20,983 nt of DNA from Selenomonas sp. AE3005. Lineage in GTDB: Bacteria > Bacillota > Negativicutes > Selenomonadales > Selenomonadaceae. Shown here piece by piece: positions 18,439 through 20,983 of this stretch. Both the position numbers and the translations under genes were made by a program. The stretch spans positions 1-20,983 of the forward strand of contig NZ_CAJODG010000035.1 in assembly GCF_905233635.1 (NCBI RefSeq), read 5' to 3'. The notes beneath the pieces are model-generated. The model searched no databases and had not been told where the DNA came from. It worked only from the letters and a program-made list of their open reading frames with translations. Numbering within the stretch: the stretch's first letter is position 1; every line of letters starts with the position of its first letter.

Positions 18439-19653
18439 TTATATCAGCATATTGATAGTCTGGGCGCTTGCCTCTGCCATGGTGGGTGGCCGGTCAGGCA
18501 GCCTGCCCATTTGTTCCTTGGCCTGTTCTATAAGTTTCTTGGCCTTTTCCACTTCGGCGGCGTCACAGGCATTTTGTTTATAACCGTCCTCCAGTTCCTG
18601 CAAATCCTGCTCTAAAATAGCCAGTACCGCCTGCATATCTCCCCGGGTTGCAGCCGCCGCTATCTGCCGCCGGCGTTTATCCTCATTTATACTTACGGTG
18701 CACTTGCTCGATTCCATCGTCACCTCACCCTCATCATCAATGATAACACGCATACCCTGAAACCCCACTTCGTCTTTACGGCTGGCATAGGATTCATCTG
18801 CCGCCTGCAGCGCAGCAAACAGCTTGTCGCGGCTGTCGCTATCCGTAAGACACTTGCGTAAATACTTACCGGAAATCTGCGTCATGCCGCCACTGAATAC
18901 CTGAAAATTATCCCTCAGATAATTAGTCAGTTCATTCGTATCCTTAAAGTCAGGACTTTTCCCTTGAACCGTAACATTTTGTAAATAAGCCTTAGCCAAG
19001 ACAGGATTACCATTATATGGCAGCTGCATAATCTTTTCAGCATTTTCTTTGAGAATCTCCGTGACTTTAGGATCATGTACGCGCATATTGTTCAGCAAAT
19101 CAGCAGAGCCATCAGCTATTTCTTTATTTTTCGGTGCCGTTTCCTTCTTTTTCTCTGCTAGTTTTTCCTGCAGGACTTTCGCCGCAGTTTTCTTTTTCCT
19201 TTGCGGTTGTTTATCCAAAAGCGCCTGCCACCAATTCTTTTGGGCGGAACGCTTCACATGCGACTGCTGTCTGCGGTTGCCGTCATTGTATTCCGAAATC
19301 CCCCAGCCACGCAGGCCGCCATCATCTTCAATGATAAAACCATGCGACTTTAACTTATGCTCCGGCGCCCGGCCGCTTTGTACATCCGTATGGGCAATGT
19401 CGTAGATAAGCGCCTCATACTCCATCCGCTTCTCGGGGTCTTGTTCCATCTGTTTAAGGATTTTGGGCGAAATCGACACATTATTCAGTCCGGTGCCGGA
19501 AAACGGCGCTGTCCCCACGCTGAACTTGAGATTCGGAAATTTTTCTGCTAAACTTTTCATAACACCAGAATCTTCCGCTTTGTCCTTGACCTGCGCTTTG
19601 GCAAAGCTGTAAGCCGCCTCCGACACGTAACTGCCGCCAACCTTCACTGGCAT
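18439..19653 (-). CDS. 404-aa protein with DUF6033-like N-terminal region
   Basis: ATG 19,653 with GGGAGG 9 nt upstream. Residues 1-120 (VGGSYVSEAAYSFAKA, LAEKFPNLKFSVGTAPFSGT, NNVSISPKILKQMEQDPEKR, HGFIIEDDGGLRGWGISEY) resemble DUF6033 proteins of Clostridia and Negativicutes. Residues 125-175 are basic with Lys-rich runs (RKKKTAAKVLQEKLAEKKKE); the C-terminal 230 are acidic/helical with a coiled-coil-like end. No signal peptide or membrane helix. Function unknown; monocistronic, between a terminator and a divergent thioredoxin-like gene. Confidence 0.65.
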   Translation of the reverse strand: MPVKVGGSYVSEAAYSFAKAQVKDKAEDSGVMKSLAEKFPNLKFSVGTAPFSGTGLNNVSISPKILKQMEQDPEKRMEYEALIYDIAHTDVQSGRAPEHKLKSHGFIIEDDGGLRGWGISEYNDGNRRQQSHVKRSAQKNWWQALLDKQPQRKKKTAAKVLQEKLAEKKKETAPKNKEIADGSADLLNNMRVHDPKVTEILKENAEKIMQLPYNGNPVLAKAYLQNVTVQGKSPDFKDTNELTNYLRDNFQVFSGGMTQISGKYLRKCLTDSDSRDKLFAALQAADESYASRKDEVGFQGMRVIIDDEGEVTMESSKCTVSINEDKRRRQIAAAATRGDMQAVLAILEQDLQELEDGYKQNACDAAEVEKAKKLIEQAKEQMGRLPDRPPTMAEASAQTINMLI

Positions 19654-19786
19654 GATAATCTACCTCCCTGTAAATCAGACACTCCCAAGTAACTCCCTCT
19701 GTTACCTTATATATCGTTTTAATATCTTATACCTTAATAGCCACGGTGCGAACGGCTGTCTTAACAGCGTGAAATGAGGTGATTTT

Positions 19787-20362
19787 ATGCAGAAAAACCT
19801 GCGTTACTTCCTTATTCCGGTAACGCTTATCTTCGCCATCCTTGCCCTTAACGTATTTACGGCCAAAACAGCGGTAAAAGAAAACCATGCCGCCTTCCCT
19901 AACTTCAGCACCATTGACGTAAACGGCAGATCAGCGACTAATGAAATCTTTGCCGGTAAATTCACCATTCTCGTCCTCTGGGTCACCAAAGACACACAGA
20001 GCCGCCAGCTGCTTCAAACATTGTCTGACTGGCAGAGAGAAAATCAGGACAAGCTGCAAGTTATCGGCCTTGTCGGTGACGTAAAATCAACGGATACAGC
20101 GGAAAAAATTTCCCTTGCCCGGCAAATCATGGCGGACTGCCAAGCGCCACAGCTCCTGGTCAATGACGATATGACGGCGTTCCTCAGCGGCATTAAAACC
20201 GCCCCGACTATCTGTTTTGTAAATCCATACGGCCAGCTTGTCGGTCAGCCAGTCTCCGGCTACGAAATCGACCTCATAAAAAAGGAAGTCCGCCGTCTGA
20301 TGACCGCAGACTCCCCAGCAAATATTGACAAGTCACTCATTATGAAAAAACTGGCTCAGTGA
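19787..20362 (+). CDS. Membrane-anchored thioredoxin-fold (TlpA-like) protein without CxxC
   Basis: 191 aa; GAGGTG 6-7 nt before the ATG. An N-terminal signal anchor (about 6-25, FLIPVTLIFAILALNVFTA) precedes an exported thioredoxin-like domain: FPNFSTIDVNGRSATNEIFA, GKFTILVLWVTKDTQSRQLL, LQVIGLVGDVKS, LLVNDDMTAFLSGIKTAPTI (cis-Pro loop), FVNPYGQLVG. Where TlpA/ResA have W-C-x-x-C, this has WVTKDTQ, so it cannot do dithiol chemistry; two lone Cys (in ADCQ and ICF) remain. It may bind rather than oxidise or reduce a partner. Its terminator overlaps the convergent kinase gene. Confidence 0.7.
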   Translation: MQKNLRYFLIPVTLIFAILALNVFTAKTAVKENHAAFPNFSTIDVNGRSATNEIFAGKFTILVLWVTKDTQSRQLLQTLSDWQRENQDKLQVIGLVGDVKSTDTAEKISLARQIMADCQAPQLLVNDDMTAFLSGIKTAPTICFVNPYGQLVGQPVSGYEIDLIKKEVRRLMTADSPANIDKSLIMKKLAQ

Positions 20363-20983
20363 TAGAGCATAACCGTCAGGCAAAAGCACTGGCGGTTTTC
20401 TTTTTGCACCACAGCGGTCTCCACACTGCCCTGATACTTTTCCGCGCAACGGGTGATATTGGCAAGGCCTATGCCATGACGCTCTTTATCTTCTTTCGTC
20501 GTACAGGGAAGTCCGTCATTTTCGCTGAAAACCAGCTCACCGGTAAAATCATTTTCTATCTCGATAAAAAACAAACTGCCTTTGCTATAGGAACGCACCT
20601 CTATACCGGCAGGCGGCGGTATTTTCGCACAGGCTTCCAAAGCATTCTTTAACCCATTATTGAGAATTACGCTTATATCGTAAATATCAAAATCCCGGTC
20701 AGCAGGATAATGGAAAGCCGCCGTAAACTCCGTTCCCTGCCGTTTGGCCTGCTGACGGATTTGGTGCAGGATTATGTCCGTGATGGGATGGCCGGTTTTA
20801 TCGGCAAAATCCAGCCGCCCTGTGGTCTTTTTCATCTGGGTTAAGTAATGTTCCAGTTCGCTTTGTTCGTACTGCAGATGATTATGCACATAAGCGGTCA
20901 GGCTTTCAATATGTCCCCGCAGGTCGTGCCGCAGGCCCCGCATATCGCCGTAGATATCCTGCATTTCGGCTACCTGCCGGTGA
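20356..20983 (-). CDS. GHKL-type sensor histidine kinase, 3' part
   Basis: The frame is open to the window edge (codons before the first Met read HRQVAE), so the start lies outside. Seen: the phospho-acceptor region MRGLRHDLRGHIESLTAYVH with His in RHDLRGH, as in AgrC/CitA-like kinases, then the ATPase domain: N box LNNGLKNALEAC, IEVRSYSKGSLFFIEIENDF, G box RHGIGLANITRCAEKYQGSV. Sensor and membrane part not visible. Kinases of this class often sense peptides and pair with a LytTR response regulator, which is not in the window. The 3' end overlaps the terminator of the thioredoxin-like gene. Confidence 0.88.
   Translation of the reverse strand, partial: HRQVAEMQDIYGDMRGLRHDLRGHIESLTAYVHNHLQYEQSELEHYLTQMKKTTGRLDFADKTGHPITDIILHQIRQQAKRQGTEFTAAFHYPADRDFDIYDISVILNNGLKNALEACAKIPPPAGIEVRSYSKGSLFFIEIENDFTGELVFSENDGLPCTTKEDKERHGIGLANITRCAEKYQGSVETAVVQKENRQCFCLTVMLYH
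20371..20404 (+). terminator. Terminator after the thioredoxin-like gene
   Basis: AACCGTCAG (20,371-20,379) and CTGGCGGTT (20,389-20,397; one G-T pair), then TTCTTTTT. It lies inside the 3' end of the convergent kinase gene. Confidence 0.7.

Overview
The window looks like the lysogeny (right-hand) end of a temperate prophage, or phage-like integrative element, about positions 1-13,550, followed by ordinary host chromosome (13,584-20,983). The host is probably a Firmicute-type anaerobe with strong AGGAGG ribosome-binding sites. The mix of genes (DUF6033-like protein, C39-like secreted protease, MoxR/VWA pair) would suit a Selenomonas-like member of the Negativicutes, but this is inference: no rRNA or other marker gene is present.

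Prophage layout, right to left. A tyrosine integrase (12,404-13,513) sits at the chromosome junction and carries an in-frame TAA, so the element is probably immobilised. The immunity switch is at 2,527-3,474: a CI-like repressor on + and a Cro-like regulator on -, separated by an operator array of the form ACAAG-N5-CTTGT. The leftward early genes follow on the minus strand: Bro-N antirepressor, a second XRE regulator with a 55-aa membrane protein, then a three-gene unit ending in a membrane-anchored LysM protein. A plus-strand gene with a putative HTH and a C-terminal membrane segment (1,099-1,500) interrupts them.

Between the repressor and the integrase lies about 9 kb of accessory ('moron') genes rich in defence and stability functions: an unknown 59-aa/265-aa overlapping pair, a 161-aa helical protein, three small minus-strand genes each followed by a hairpin (two have a clear promoter), an Abi-alpha (DUF4393) protein, HicAB, a secreted Ada-type metal-binding protein, a degraded zinc-ribbon gene, an AAA-ATPase plus subtilisin-like protease operon (IetAS type) and a YoeB/RelB-type toxin-antitoxin pair. 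At least eight similar GC hairpins, all with an A-tract on their left (a U-tract on the minus strand), punctuate this region, suggesting cassettes exchanged at shared terminator-like repeats. The IetAS operon is bracketed by two such hairpins with the same 11-bp right flank, and its promoter carries four GTTATCA repeats spaced exactly 21 bp.

A near-identical operator/promoter module occurs at 1,947-2,018 and at 12,331-12,403 (integrase). In both, half of a palindrome occupies the -35 position, which suggests one regulator, perhaps the XRE protein at 1,636-1,926, ties integrase expression to the early region.

Host part: an MTA/SAH-nucleosidase-like enzyme with Asn where Asp is expected, a secreted C39-like cysteine protease, a two-TM protein, a MoxR-type AAA ATPase with a VWA partner, a DUF6033-like protein, a membrane-anchored thioredoxin-fold protein without CxxC, and the 3' part of a GHKL sensor kinase that runs off the right edge.
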